From the NCBI RefSeq assembly GCF_051014445.1, contig NC_135136.1, positions 23,764,001-23,828,000 of the forward strand: DNA of 64,000 bases. Reading direction: 5' to 3'. Positions 10,680-22,360 of this stretch are shown piece after piece. Origin of the DNA: Colletes latitarsis. Lineage: Eukaryota; Arthropoda; Insecta; Hymenoptera; Colletidae. Within the stretch, counting starts at the first letter, position 1. The number at the start of each line of letters is the position of its first letter. Below the pieces are notes generated by a model, which did not search any database, was not told where the DNA came from, and saw only the letters and a list, made by a program, of their open reading frames with translations. A program made the translations under genes and the position numbers.

Positions 10680-10974
10680 TGTTAAAATACTGTTTATATT
10701 ATTTATTATAATGAATCTTGTTACAAAACAAACACACTTATTTTCCATTGTGAAAAGAAAACTTAAAAACTAAAAAACATTCCTCGACGTGTGCTTCTCT
10801 CACAAACACACACACACTCCTAAACACTAAAGAAACTAACGAATTTTAAGTCATATTTCTAACAATAACAGTAACATGTACTGAATTAGGCGAATCGAAT
10901 AATGTATAACTCACCCCGATCCGTGAACGGGCCTAGCGTTTGCTAGGAATATAATGTTCCATAACTTTTCAACA
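10680..10974 (-). repeat. 5' LTR of the copia-type element, copy 1
   Basis: On the minus strand this 295-bp stretch starts TGTTGAAAAG and ends TTTTAACA, the TGTT...AACA form of an LTR. The primer-binding site abuts its inner end. It contains an AATAAA signal at 10707-10702, 23-28 bases before its end, and a TAGC-rich hairpin (CCTAGC, GTTT loop, GCTAGG at 10932-10947). No second LTR in the same orientation is present, because the element is truncated after the protease. The outer edge is inferred from the terminal dinucleotides and could be off by a few bases. Confidence 0.78.
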
Positions 10975-11625
10975 AAGTCTAAAATTTTTCCCAAGGGTTT
11001 TTGAATACCTATACACTGTATAGATATCCTGTTTCCTTCAACCGAACGACATGTGTCCCTAAAAAATATATTTATAAAGTAAGTCGGTCAAGTAGGAAGA
11101 ATATTCAGATATTTAAGAATATGAATATATTGGTAAAAATATCCATTCCTCTTACCTTTATGTCCTGTGTATTGGATAATATAGATTTACATACTTTTAC
11201 CGCTGAATTCGAAATTCTGAACTAAACATAGGTACAGGACTCGTAAAAACCGTTTTTTATTCTTTTTATAGTTTTATCTGTTTTCCAAAAAACAACCAAT
11301 TAAATTAAGTTGCAAGAATGCAAAAGCGATAAAACTTACAGAGGCTTTAATAGAAAATTATAAAACAAAATGTTTACTTAAGACTTTACCTTTTGTAAAA
11401 ACCGGCGATATTGACTGTGTGTGTGTAAATCGTCGTACGTTCGTGCCCGGTGCAGTAAAACACGTGCATCGATCTAGGTTACGTACGTTCCTCACGTGCC
11501 ACTTTCTCAATCTATACTTTTACATAAAAATTACTTAGAAAATCACTCCTACTCCTCATTTGGACAGAATTTTTACTTTCATGATTTTAGCGAAAAGTCG
11601 TTTTCCTGCTCGGGGAACACATATG
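10975..11625. other. Unassigned DNA between LTR and TACAGGGTG element (copies at 10975-11625 and 49058-49708)
   Basis: No recognisable gene. It contains the right direct-repeat member (11076-11160). About 11396-11500 is less AT-rich and has many CG and CACGTG-like words (TCGTCGTACGTTCGTGCCC), similar in feel to 14560-14690. Open frames here (11001-11225, 11496-11750) lack family features, and the second runs into the next repeat. Confidence 0.4.
11076..11160 (+). repeat. Diverged direct repeat, right member (copy 1)
   Basis: Partner of 7906-7980, with about ten extra bases in the middle. It lies inside a 74-codon open frame (11001-11225) that I do not regard as a gene. The second-insert pair is at 45989-46063 and 49159-49243. 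Confidence 0.65.
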
Positions 11626-13007
11626 TACAGGGTGTTCGGCCACCCCTGGGAAAAATTTTAATGGGGGATTCTAGATGCCAAAATACGAAAATACAGACGA
11701 AAATCAAGAATACCAATTTGTTGATAGAGGCTACGTTGAAAAGTTATTAACAATTAAACTCAAAAATTTCAAATCGTTCTGGAAAAATTGTTATCGGTTG
11801 CGGGGGTCAATTGCAATCATTTTTGGTGAATACACATACCTCCGAAATCTTACCCACTTTCGAGATAAAAATTCGAGAATGTGTGAAATTTTTTCGATGG
11901 AAAAGAAAAATTTCAAATCGTTTTGGAAAAATTGTTATCGGTTGCGGGGGTTACTTACAACCATTTTGGGTGAATCGTCATACCCCCCTAATCATGCGCA
12001 TTTTCGAGAAAGAAATTCAGTACGGGCGGAACTTTAAACGTTAATAACTTTTTAATAAAGCCTCCATTAACAAATTGGTATTCTTGATTTTCGTCTTACT
12101 TTGGTCTCTAGAATCCCCTGGGAGAAATTGTAATGGGAGATTCTAGAGGTTAAAGTAGGATGAAAATCAAGAATACCAATTTGTTGATGGAGTAATACGA
12201 TACTAAACAAGTTATTGACGTTTAAAGTTCCGCTCTTACTTTCGAATTTTTTTCTCGAAAATGCGCAGGATTTCGTATGTGGTATGTCTATTCACCGAAA
12301 ATAATTGTAATTGACCCCCGAAACCGAAAGTAATTTTTTCAGAACGATTTGAAATTTTCTTTTTCTTTCGTCGAAAAATTTAGGCACTGCCTGTCGATTT
12401 TTCTTAAAAATTCCTTTCTGATTTTTATTCAGTTTGTAAAATAGTTGTTTAATAATACTCTTTGTGTAGGTACCCATGAGCTCTACTCGCGAAAAAAAAA
12501 CGTTTCATTGGAATATATTCACTATTCACTATATCAGTAGGAGTTGCGGGGGCTGTTTGAAAATTTGACCAGTTATATGGGATTTTTCTCACTTTACGGG
12601 GTCAAGGAACAACTTTTCCAACATCTCTACATATTCTCCATTAAAATATGCGTTGTGTTGCTGTTTGAAACATTAAAATCGTTCAATCCGGCTGTCGACC
12701 AAAAAAAAAAAATGCTTGTAACTGACCCCTGCAACGAAAACTAATTCTTCCAAGACGATTCGAAATTCTTTTTTACTTGAATTTTTTTTGTCGAAACTGA
12801 GTAGGATTTCGGGGGTACGATTCTAACTGACCTCCGCGACCAACAATAATTTTTTCAGAACGATTTGAAATTTTTTTATTTAATGTTATTAATAACTACT
12901 TTTTAACGAAACCTCAGTCGAAAAATTGATATTCTTAATTTTCGTCTTATTTTGGCTTCTAGAATCTCCCATTAAAATTTTTCCCAGGGGTGGCCAAACA
13001 CCCTGTA
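11626..13007 (+). mobile_element. Two fused TACAGGGTG-type non-autonomous elements, copy 1
   Basis: The outer ends form an inverted repeat of about 50 bp: TACAGGGTGTTCGGCCACCC... at 11626 and ...GGGTGGCCAAACACCCTGTA ending at 13007 (ends written as the conserved pattern). TA at both edges fits a TA target. Near 12107-12155 a right-end remnant (CTCTAGAATCCC) runs straight into a left-end remnant (CCTGGGAGAAATTG, then GATTCTAGAGG). Two elements are therefore joined tail to head, each having lost its outer tip. The interior consists of tandem, degenerate units of about 145-160 bp with AAATTTCAAATCGTT or AACGATTTGAAATTT, a GGTTGCGGGGGTCAATTG-like core and TTTCTCGAAAATGCGCA. Open frames inside are by-products of these repeats. 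The superfamily is not determined. Confidence 0.8.
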
Positions 13008-13084
13008 TATATTAAATCAATATTAATGAAATTACACCTTGACCGAATTCATTTCAATCCCCCCACACTAATACATATATTGTG

Positions 13085-14287
13085 TGTAGCCCATAAATGG
13101 TTGAGAATGGAGTCACCTTTCCTATACTGGTATTATTAGATGGTCGCAGGTCCTGCATAAATTTCAATTTACATAATTTTTGTTTTGAGTAAACTCATTT
13201 TACTTTTTTGTATATTACCTAATGCAACTCATATTTTCCAGCCATGCGATGTAGGAATATTTAGACGATTAAAAGTTGCATGGCGAAAGGTAGTACAGGA
13301 ACATAGACAAAGTACGTAGGTAGACTAAACCCATTACGAAGGTGAATTTCGCACCAATATATATATCATACCATATATAAATTCCATGAAGAAGGAAATG
13401 CTTTTAAAGCTTGTGGTGGCCTATGACCGTTTAACTCAAATACAATTTACTAGACAAAACGTATTTCAGAAAGAAGAAAATAAATTAGAATTCATGTCGC
13501 CAGATGAAACTGACATCAATGACAGCAATATAGGTAGTTTTACATAGCATTCAAGAGCATATTCCAGATGATCTGAGAGGGGAACAATTTTCTTTTCTAT
13601 ATAGAAAATATTAAAATACAATCGGGACACAACTAAGACACAACACAAGACACAACTCGCAGAGAGAAAGCACTGCTGATGTTCAACGCAGTGCAGTTCA
13701 TAGTAACAGTAAAACCAATACCAGTGTAGAAGACTAATTTAACAACGTTTCGCTAGAAGAAACTAATATATGATATACTGATCATTAATTAACTTTAATA
13801 TTTCATGACAATGATGCTTTTACTTTTTTCTAATGGGAATTGTTTTGTTTCCGATGGTACTGAAATCAAACTACATTAATTCTACAACGTTACTTTACTT
13901 ATTTTCTCGTAAAGACAAAGATTCTTCAGAATCTATTCTGGATAAACATTATCAACATTATCAAAAAATTGAAAAAACAACAAAGAAAAGAAAAGAAAAG
14001 AAAAGAAATATAGAAAGGTGTGTGCAATCAAAGTTACATCAAAGACATGGAAATAGACTCAGCTTGAAAAAATAGAAGCAATTGATAACCAGGAAAAAGA
14101 AAAACAAAGAATGAAAGAAGAACGATTAGAAAAGAAAAAAACAAGCCGAGAAATTAAAAGAAGAAAAGCTATTGAAAAAAGAAAGAAAAACAGAAAAATG
14201 AAAAGGAAAAGGAGAAAGAAAAGCAAGACGAAGAGAAGGAGAAATGTAAAACTCAAACTAAAAATAAAAATAAAGTTAAGAACGTGA
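13085..14287 (+). pseudogene. Pogo/Tigger-type DDE_1 transposase relic, copy 1
   Basis: Codons from 13106 read ENGVTFPILVLLDG, with the Asp at 13139-13141 in the place of the conserved DGH.SH acid. After a one-base frameshift come LPNATHIFQPCDVGIF (13215-13262) and RRLKVAWRKVVQEH. A later piece, NAFKACGGL.PFNSN (13397-13441, with a stop), matches the GFRACG.YPF.P. pattern. This order (DGHSSH, PNATH..QP.DV.VF..LK..W, then GF.A.G..PF) is typical of the DDE_1 superfamily that includes pogo/Tigger and, by domestication, CENP-B and jerky. The tail is very rich in Lys, Arg and Glu (open 14072-14287) and probably helical. The N-terminal DNA-binding domains and first catalytic Asp are missing, and multiple stops remain. 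Not functional. Confidence 0.85.
13983..14007 (+). repeat. AAAAG pentanucleotide microsatellite (copies at 13983-14007 and 52066-52090)
   Basis: About five perfect AAAAG units within the Lys-rich tail of the transposase relic. Same unit count in both inserts. Confidence 0.85.
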
Positions 14288-14720
14288 AAAGAAAATAATA
14301 AATAATATTATTGTGTTGTTTTTACAGGGTGAATGTAGTAACTGAACCAGGTGGTTATGACTATGCAACATTTTTATTAGCATCTTTTTCAAACTCCACT
14401 TGGAACAACACTGTACGTATGTATGTATGGGATTATCAGGAACCGTGTTTGTTCGTTAATCGGCACACTCGTATTTATTTCGTTAAACACAGTCACACCT
14501 ACTACGTACTTTTCTTCAATCTTTCTCTCTTCCGTGCTGTCTTTTCTCGCTTTCTGGGTTATTCACCCATCAGCTGTTCGGCCGTACGCTCGCCGCGTGT
14601 TGACGGCTTTTTCGGCGGTAACCGTCTTCGCTCGTGCAAGCTCGTGGACAGCGAACGATTCGCTGTTCGGCCAAAAATTCGTGCGCGATTTAATAATTTT
14701 CAACTGCACGGTTCCCTACA
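14288..14720. other. Less AT-rich unassigned segment (copy 1)
   Basis: Follows a TTTTTACAG acceptor-like site (14322-14330). From about 14400 the base composition changes: CG-rich words such as TTCGGCCGTACGCTCGCCGCG appear, unlike the AT-rich surroundings. Two overlapping open frames (14311-14769 and 14423-14836) cross it and run into the following mobile element. Neither shows a motif I recognise. Probably the end of another mobile element. Confidence 0.45.
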
Positions 14721-15401
14721 TACAGGGTGTTCGGCCATCCATGGGAAAAATTTTAATGGGGGATTCTAGAGGTAAAAATAAGACGAAAATCAAGAATACC
14801 AATTTGTTGATGGAGGCACTGTTAAAAAGTTATTAATGTTTAAAGTTCCGCTCGTACTGAATTTTTTTCTCGAAAATGCGCAAGATTTCGGGGGTATGTC
14901 TATACATAAAAAATGATTGTCACCGACCCTCGCAACTGAAAATAATTTTTCACAGAACGATTTGAAATCTTTCTTTTTCATCGAAAAATATAGGCACCCG
15001 ATTAGATTTTCGGTAAGGAATTTTTTTCTCGAAAGTGCGTAGGATTTCGGGGGTATGTGTAATGACCAAAAATGATTGTAATTGACCCCTGTAACCGAAA
15101 ATAATTTTTTTAGAACGATTTGAAAAATTTGTTTTTCGCCGAAAAATATCAACACATACTCGAATTTTTTTCTCGAAACTGAGTAGGATTTCGAATATAT
15201 GTCTATTCACTAAAAATGCTTGTAATTGACCTCCGCAGCCGAAAATAATTTTTCTGGAACGACTTGAAATTTTTGAATCAAATTGTTAATAACTTTTTAA
15301 CGAAGCCTCCATCAACAAATTGGTATTCTTGATTTTCGTCTTAGTTTGGCCTCTAGAATATCCTATTAAAATGTTTCTCAGGGCTGGCCGAACACCCTCT
15401 A
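14721..15401 (+). mobile_element. Single TACAGGGTG-type non-autonomous element, copy 1
   Basis: Left end TACAGGGTGTTCGGCCATCC at 14721; right end GGCTGGCCGAACACCCTCTA ending at 15401. The inverted repeats reach inward to the TCTAGAGG/CCTCTAGA block. The interior has three tandem units starting CTCGAAA at 14869, 15028 and 15172 (spacing 159 and 144 bp), the same unit as in 11626-13007. At 681 bp it is the cleaner representative of the family. The array resumes only 17 bp after it. Two substitutions separate it from copy 2 internally (14888, 15130) and a third is at 14774. Confidence 0.82.
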
Positions 15402-18400
15402 TACTACTATGTTTACTAGATCCTGGGTTTTTTCCGTGTTTGAATCACGTAGTAATGTGGTAACACACTGAAGCAGTCTATTAAACCTGGTTTCGATCAA
15501 TATTTCAGAGGATAACACCGGTTAGGTCTGGGTTAGGTCTGGGAGATGCGCGCATCTGGCTTATACTTTCGCCTTCTTCGCATACTTGTTGGCCAGATCC
15601 TGGGTTTTGTTCGTGTTTGAATCACGTAGGAATGTGGTAACACACTGAAGCAGTCAATTAAACCTGGTTTCGATCAATATTTTAGAGGATAACACCGGTT
15701 AGGTCTGGGTTAGGTCTGGGTTATGCCCGCATCTGGCTCATGATTTTGCCTTCATCGCATACTTGTTGGCCAGATCCTGGGTTTTTTTCGTGTTTGAATC
15801 ACGTAGTAATGTGGTAACACACTGAAGCAGTCAATTAAACCTGGTTTCGATCAATATTTTAGAGGATAACACCGGTTAGGTCTGGGTTAGGTCTGGGTTA
15901 CGCCCGCATCTGGCTCATGATTTTGCCTTCTTCGCATACTTGTTGGCCAGATCCTGGGTTTTTTTCGGGTTTGAATCACGTAGTAATGTGGTAACACACT
16001 GAAGCAGTCAATTAAACCTGGTTTCGATCAATATTTCAGAGGATAACACCGGTTAGGTCTGGGTTAGGTCTGGGTTATGCCCGCATCTGGCTCATGATTT
16101 TGCCTTCTTCGCATACTTGTTGGCCAGATCCTGGGTTTTTTTCGTGTTTGAATCACGTAGTAATGTGGTAACACACTGAAGCAGTCTATTAAACCTGGTT
16201 TCGATCAATATTTTAGAGGATAACACCGGTTAGGTCTGGGTTAGGTCTGGGTTATGCCCGCATCTGGCTCATGATTCTGCCTTCTTCGCATACTTGTTGG
16301 CCAGATCCTGGGTTTTTTTCGTGTTTGAATCACGTAGTAATGTGGTAACACACTGAAGCAGTCTATTAAACCTGGTTTCGATCAATATTTTAGAGGATAA
16401 CACCGGTTAGGTCTGGGTTAGGTCTGGGTTATGCCCGCATCTGGCTCATGATTTTGCCTTCTTCGCATACTTGTTGGCCAGATCCTGGGTTTTTTTCGGG
16501 TTTGAATCACGTAGTAATGTGGTAACACACTGAAGCAGTCAATTAAACCTGGTTTCGATCAATATTTTAGAGGATAACACCGGTTAGGTCTGGGTTAGGT
16601 CTGGGTTATGCCCGCATCTGGCTCATGATTTTGCCTTCATCGCATACTTGTTGGACAGATCCTGGGTTTTTTTCGTGTTTGAATCACGTAGTAATGTGGT
16701 AATACACTGAAGCAGTCAATTAAACCTGGTTTCGATCAATATTTTAGAGGATAACACCGGTTAGGTCTGGGTTAGGTCTGGGATATGCGCGCATCTGGCT
16801 TATACTTTCGCCTTCTTCGCATACTTGTTGGCCAGATCCTGGGTTTTTTTCGTGTTTGAATCACGTAGTAATGTGGTAACAAACTGAAGCAGTCAATAAA
16901 ACCTGGCTTCGATCAATATTTTAGAGGATAACACCGGTTAGGTCTGGGTTCGGTCTGGGATTTGCGCGCATATGGCTTATACTTTCGCCTTTTTCGCAAA
17001 CTTGTTGGCCAGATCCTGGGTATTTTCCGTGTTTGAAACACGTAGTAATGTGGTAACACACTGAAGCAGTCAATTAAACCTGGTTTCGATCAATATTTCA
17101 GAGGATAACACCGGTTAGGTCTGGGTTAGGTCTGGGATATGCGCGCATCTGGCTTATACTTTCGCCTTTTTCGCAAACTTGTTGGCTAGATCCTGGGTTT
17201 TTTTCGGGTTTGAATACCGCAGTAATGTGGTACCACATTGAAGCAGTCAATTAAACCTGGTTTCGATCAATATTTTAGAGGATAACACCGGTTAGGTCTG
17301 GGTTAGGTCCGGGATATGCGCGCATATGGCTTATACTTTCGCTTTTTTCGCAAACTTGTTGGCCAGATCCTGGGTTTTTTCCGTGTTTGAATCACGTAGT
17401 AATGTGGTAACACACTGAAGCAGTCAATTAAACCTGGTTTCGATCAATATTTCAGAGGATAACACCGGTTAGGTCTGGGTTAGGTCTGGGTTATGCCCGC
17501 ATCTGGCTCATGATTTTGCCTTCTTCGCATACTTGTTGGCCAGATCCTGGGTTTTTTTCGTGTTTGAATCACGTAGTAATGTGGTAACACACTGAAGCAG
17601 TCTATTAAACCTGGTTTCGATCAATATTTTAGAGGATAACACCGGTTAGGTCTGGGTTAGGTCTGGGTTATGCCCGCATCTGGCTCATGATTTTGCCTTC
17701 TTCGCATACTTGTTGGCCAGATCCTGGGTTTTTTTCGGGTTTGAATCACGTAGTAATGTGGTAATACACTGAAGCAGTCAATTAAACCTGGTTTCGATCA
17801 ATATTTTAGAGGATAACACCGGTTAGGTCTGGGTTAGGTCTGGGTTATGCCCGCATCTGGCTCATGATTTTGCCTTCTTCGCATACTTGATGGCCAGATC
17901 CTGGGTTTTTTTCGTGTTTGAATCACGTAGTAATGTGGTAACACACTGAAGCAGTCAATTAAACCTGGTTTCGATCAATATTTTAGAGGATAACACCGGT
18001 TAGGTCTGGGTTAGGTCTGGGTTATGCCCGCATCTGGCTCATGATTTTGCCATCATCGCATACTTGTTGGCCAGATCCTGGGTTTTTTTCGTGTTTGAAT
18101 CACGTAGTAATGTGGTAATACACTGAAGCAGTCAATTAAACCTGGTTTCGATCAATATTTTAGAGGATAACACCGGTTAGGTTTGGGTTAGGTCTGGGAT
18201 ATGCGCGCATCTGGCTTATACTTTCGCCTTCTTCGCATACTTGTTGGCCAGATCCTGGGTTTTTTTCGTGTTTGAATCACGTAGGAATGTGGTAACACAC
18301 TGAAGCAGTCAATTAAACCTGGTTTCGATCAATATTTTAGAGGATAACACCGGTTAGGTCTGGGTTAGGTCTGGGTTATGCCCGCATCTGGCTCATTATT

Positions 18401-21400
18401 TTGCCTTCATCGCATACTTGTTGGCCAGATCCTGGGTTTTTTTCGTGTTTGAATCACGTAGGAATGTGGTAACACACTGAAGCAGTCAATTAAACCTGGT
18501 TTCGATCAATATTTTAGAGGATAACACCGGTTAGGTCTGGGTTAGGTCTGGGTTATGCCCGCATCTGGCTCATGATTTTGCCTTCATCGCATACTTGTTG
18601 GCCAGATCCTGGGTTTTTTTCGTGTTTGAATCACGTAGTAATGTGGTAACACACTGAAGCAGTCAATTAAACCTGGTTTCGATCAATATTTTAGAGGATA
18701 ACACCGGTTAGGTCTGGGTTAGGTCTGGGTTATGCCCGCAACTGGCTCATGATTTTGCCTTCTTCGCATACTTGTTGGCCAGATCCTGGGTTTTTTTCGT
18801 GTTTGAATCACGTAGTAATGTGGTAATACACTGAAGCAGTCAATTAAACCTGGTTTCGATCAATATTTTAGAGGATAACACCGGTTAGGTCTGGGTTAGG
18901 TCTGGGTTATGCCAGCATCTGGCTCATGATTTTGCCTTCTTCGCATACTTGTTGGCCAGATCCTGGGTTTTTTTCGTGTTTGAATCACGTAGTAATGTGG
19001 TAACACACTGAAGCAGTCAATTAAACCTGGTTTCGATCAATATTTTAGAGGATAACACCGGTTAGGTCTGGGTTAGGTCTGGGTTATGCCAGCATCTGGC
19101 TCATGATTTTGCCTTCATCGCATACTTGTTGGCCAGATCCTGGGTTTTTTTCGTGTTTGAATCACGTAGTAATGTGGTAATACACTGAAGCAGTCAATTA
19201 AACCTGGTTTCGATCAATATTTTAGAGGATAACACCGGTTAGGTCTGGGTTAGGTCTGGGATATGCGCGCATCTGGCTTATACTTTCGCCTTCTTCGCAT
19301 ACTTGTTGGCCAGATCCTGGGTTTTTTTCGTGTTTGAATCACGTAGGAATGTGGTAACACACTGAAGCAGTCAATTAAACCTGGTTTCGATCAATATTTT
19401 AGAGGATAACACCGGTTAGGTCTGGGTTAGGTCTGGGTTATGCCCGCATCTGGCTCATGATTCTGCCTTCTTCGCATACTTGTTGGCCAGATCCTGGGGT
19501 TTTTTCGTGTTTGAATCACGTAGTAATGTGGTAACACACTGAAGCAGTCAATTAAACCTGGTTTCGATCAATATTTCAGAGGATAACACCGGTTAGGTCT
19601 GGGTTAGGTCTGGGTTATGCCCGCATCTGGCTCATGATTTTGCCTTCTTCGCATACTTGTTGGCCAGATCCTGGGTATTTTCCGTGTTTGAATCACGTAG
19701 TAATGTGGTGACACACTGAAGCAGTCAATTAAACCTGGTTTCGATCAATATTTTAGAGGATAACGCCGGTTAGGTCTGGGTTAGGTCTGGATTATGCCCG
19801 CATCTGGCTCATGATTTTGCCGTCTTCGCATACTTGTTGGCCAGATCCTGGGGTTTTTTCGTGTTTGAATCACGTAATAATGTGGTAACACACTGAAGCT
19901 GTCAATTAAACCTGGTTTCGATTAATATTTTAGAGGATAACACCGGTTAGGTCTGGGTTAGGTCTGGGTTATGCCCGCATCTGGCTCATGATTTTGCCGT
20001 CTTCGCATACTTGTTGGCCAGATCCTGGGGTTTTTTCGTGTTTCAATCACGTAGTAATGTGGTAACACATTGAAGCAGTCAATTAAACCTGGTTTCGATC
20101 AATATTTCAGAGGATAACACCGGTTAGGTCTGGGTTTCGCCTGGGTTATGTCCGCACCTGGCTCATGATTTTGCCATCTTCGCATACTTGTTGGCCAGAT
20201 CTTGGGTTTTTTTCGTGTTTGAATCATGTAGTAATGTGGTAACACACTGAAGCAGTCAATTAAACCTGGTTTCGATCAATATTTCAGAGGATAACACCGG
20301 TTAGGTCTGGGTTAGGTCTGGGAAATGCGCGCATCTGGCTTATTCTTTCGCATTCTTCGCATACTTGTTGGCCAGATCCTGGGTATTTTCCGTGTTTGAA
20401 TCACGTAGTAATGTGGTAACACACTGAATCAGTCAATTAAACCTGGTTTCGATCAATATTTCAGAGGATAACACCGGTTAGGTCTGGGTTAGGTCTGGGT
20501 TATGCCCGCATCTGGCTCATGATTTTGCCTTCTTCGCATACTTGTTGGCCAGATCTTGGGTTTTTTTCGTGTTTGAATCATGTAGTAATGTGGTAACACA
20601 CTGAAGCAGTCAATTAAACCTGGTTTCGATCAATATTTCAGAGGATAACACCGGTTAGGTCTGGGTTAGGTCTGGGTTATGCCCGCATCTGGCTCATGAT
20701 TTTGCCGTCTTCGCATACTTGTTGGCCAGATCCTGGGGTTTTTTCGTGTTTGAATCACGTAGTAATGTGGTGACACACTGAAGCAGTCAATTAAACCTGG
20801 TATCGATCAATATTTCAGAGGATAACGCCGGTTAGGTCTGGGTTAGGTCTGGGATATGCGCGCATCTGGCTCATGATTTTGCCGTCTTCGCATACTTGTT
20901 GGCCAGATCCTGGGGTTTTTTCGTGTTTGAATCACGTAATAATGTGGTAACACACTGAAGCTGTCAATTAAACCTGGTTTCGATCAATATTTTAGAGGAT
21001 AACACCAGTTAGGTCTGGGTTAGGTCTGGGATTTGCGCGCATCTGGCTCATGATTTTGCCTTCTTCGCATACTTGTTGGCCAGATCCTGGGTTTTTTTCG
21101 TGTTTGCATCACGTAGTAATGTGGTGACACACTGAAACAGTCAATTAAACCTGGTTTCGATCAATATTTCAGAGGATAACACCGGTTAGGTCTGGGTTAG
21201 GTCTGGGATATGCGCGCATCTGGCTTATACTTTCGCCTTTTTCGTAAACTTGTTGGCTAGATCCTGGGTTTTTTTCGGGTTTGAATACCGCAGTAATGTG
21301 GTACCACATTGAAGCAGTCAATTAAACCTGGTTTCGATCAATATTTTAGAGGATAACGCCGGTTAGGTCTGGGTTAGGTCTGGGTTATGCCCGCATCTGG

Positions 21401-22360
21401 CTCATGATTTTGCCGTCTTCGCATACTTGTTGGCCAGGTCCTGGGGTTTTTTCGTGTTTGAATCACGTAGTAATGTGGTGACACACTGAAGCAGTCAATT
21501 AAACCTGGTTTCGATCAATATTTTAGAGGATAACACCGGTTAGGTCTGGGTTAGGTCTGGGTTATGCCCGCATCTGGCTCATGATTTTGCCGTCTTCGCA
21601 TACTTGTTGGCCAGATCCTGGGGTTTTTTCGTGTTTGAATCACGTAGTAATGTGGTGACACACTGAAGCAGTCAATTAAACCTGGTTTCGATCAATATTT
21701 TAGAGGATAACGCCGGTTAGGACTGGGTTAGGTCTGGGTTATGCCCGCATCTGGCTCATGATTTTGCCTTCTTCGCATACTTGTTGGCCAGATCCTGGGG
21801 TTTTTTCGTGTTTGAATCACGTAGTAATGTGGCGACACACTGAAGCAGTCAATTAAACCTGGTTTCGATCAATATTTTAGAGGATAACACCGGTTAGGTC
21901 TGGGTTAGGTCTGGGTTATGCCCGCATCTGGCTCATGATTTTGCCGTCTTCGCATACTTGTTGGCCAGATCCTGGGTATTTTCCGTGTTTGAAACACGTA
22001 GTAATGTGGTAACACACTGAAGCAGTCAATTAAACCTGGTTTCGATCAATATTTCAGAGGATAACACCGGTTAGGTCTGGGTTAGGTCTGGGTTATGCCC
22101 GCATCTGGCTCATGATTTTGCCTTCATCGCATACTTGTTGGCCAGATCCTGGGGTTTTTTCGTGTTTGAATCACGTAGTAATGTGGCGACACACTGAAGC
22201 AGTCAATTAAACCTGGTTTCGATCAATATTTTAGAGGATAACACCGGTTAGGTCTGGGTTAGGTCTGGGTTATGCCCGCATCTGGCTCATGATTTTGCCT
22301 TCATCGCATACTTGTTGGCCAGATCCTGGGTTTTTTTCGGGTTTGAATCACGTAGTAATG

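Larger units (their letters stand above)
7249..15418 (+). mobile_element. Composite transposon-remnant insert, copy 1
   Basis: An 8.17-kb non-satellite block. The array stops after GTTGGCCA (7248) and resumes at GATCCTGGG (15419), consecutive bases of one monomer, so no satellite base is lost. I see no clear target-site duplication: the last insert bases are TTTACTA and the array's last bases TTGGCCA. The content is AT-rich and built from at least five broken mobile elements, listed separately. Frames are broken throughout. It may be one inserted composite element, or a piece of ordinary repeat-rich chromosome carried into the array. Confidence 0.9.
2350..16060 (+). repeat. Duplicated block of about 13.7 kb, copy 1 (array + insert + array)
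   Basis: This block of array, insert copy 1 and array reappears near 40610-53970. The offset is 38,260 at GAGGCAGTCA (2521/40781), 37,906 at AGGACTGGG (3471/41377) and TATTTGAGAGG (4141/42047), and 38,083 from about 5500 through the whole insert. Each step is a multiple of 177, so the copies differ by whole monomers. The left edge is where 2315-2400 stops matching, and the right edge is near 16060, where the other copy switches to the ATGTTGCC-type monomer. Confidence 0.85.

Noticed and set aside
11675..12044. Overlapping open frames of 77-120 codons in the TACAGGGTG elements (also 14790-15210)
   Set aside because: They follow the tandem internal units of the element in several frames at once, with repeated pieces such as NFKSFWKNCYRLRG; no transposase motif.
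13189..13241. Intron in the pogo-like relic (GT at 13189, AG at 13240-13241)
   Set aside because: The conserved LPNATHIFQ codons lie inside it, and reading through needs only one frameshift, so it is coding sequence and not an intron.
14059..14256. Minus-strand Leu/Phe-rich 65-codon open frame resembling a membrane protein
   Set aside because: It is the complement of the Lys/Arg/Glu-rich transposase tail, a by-product of purine-rich sequence.
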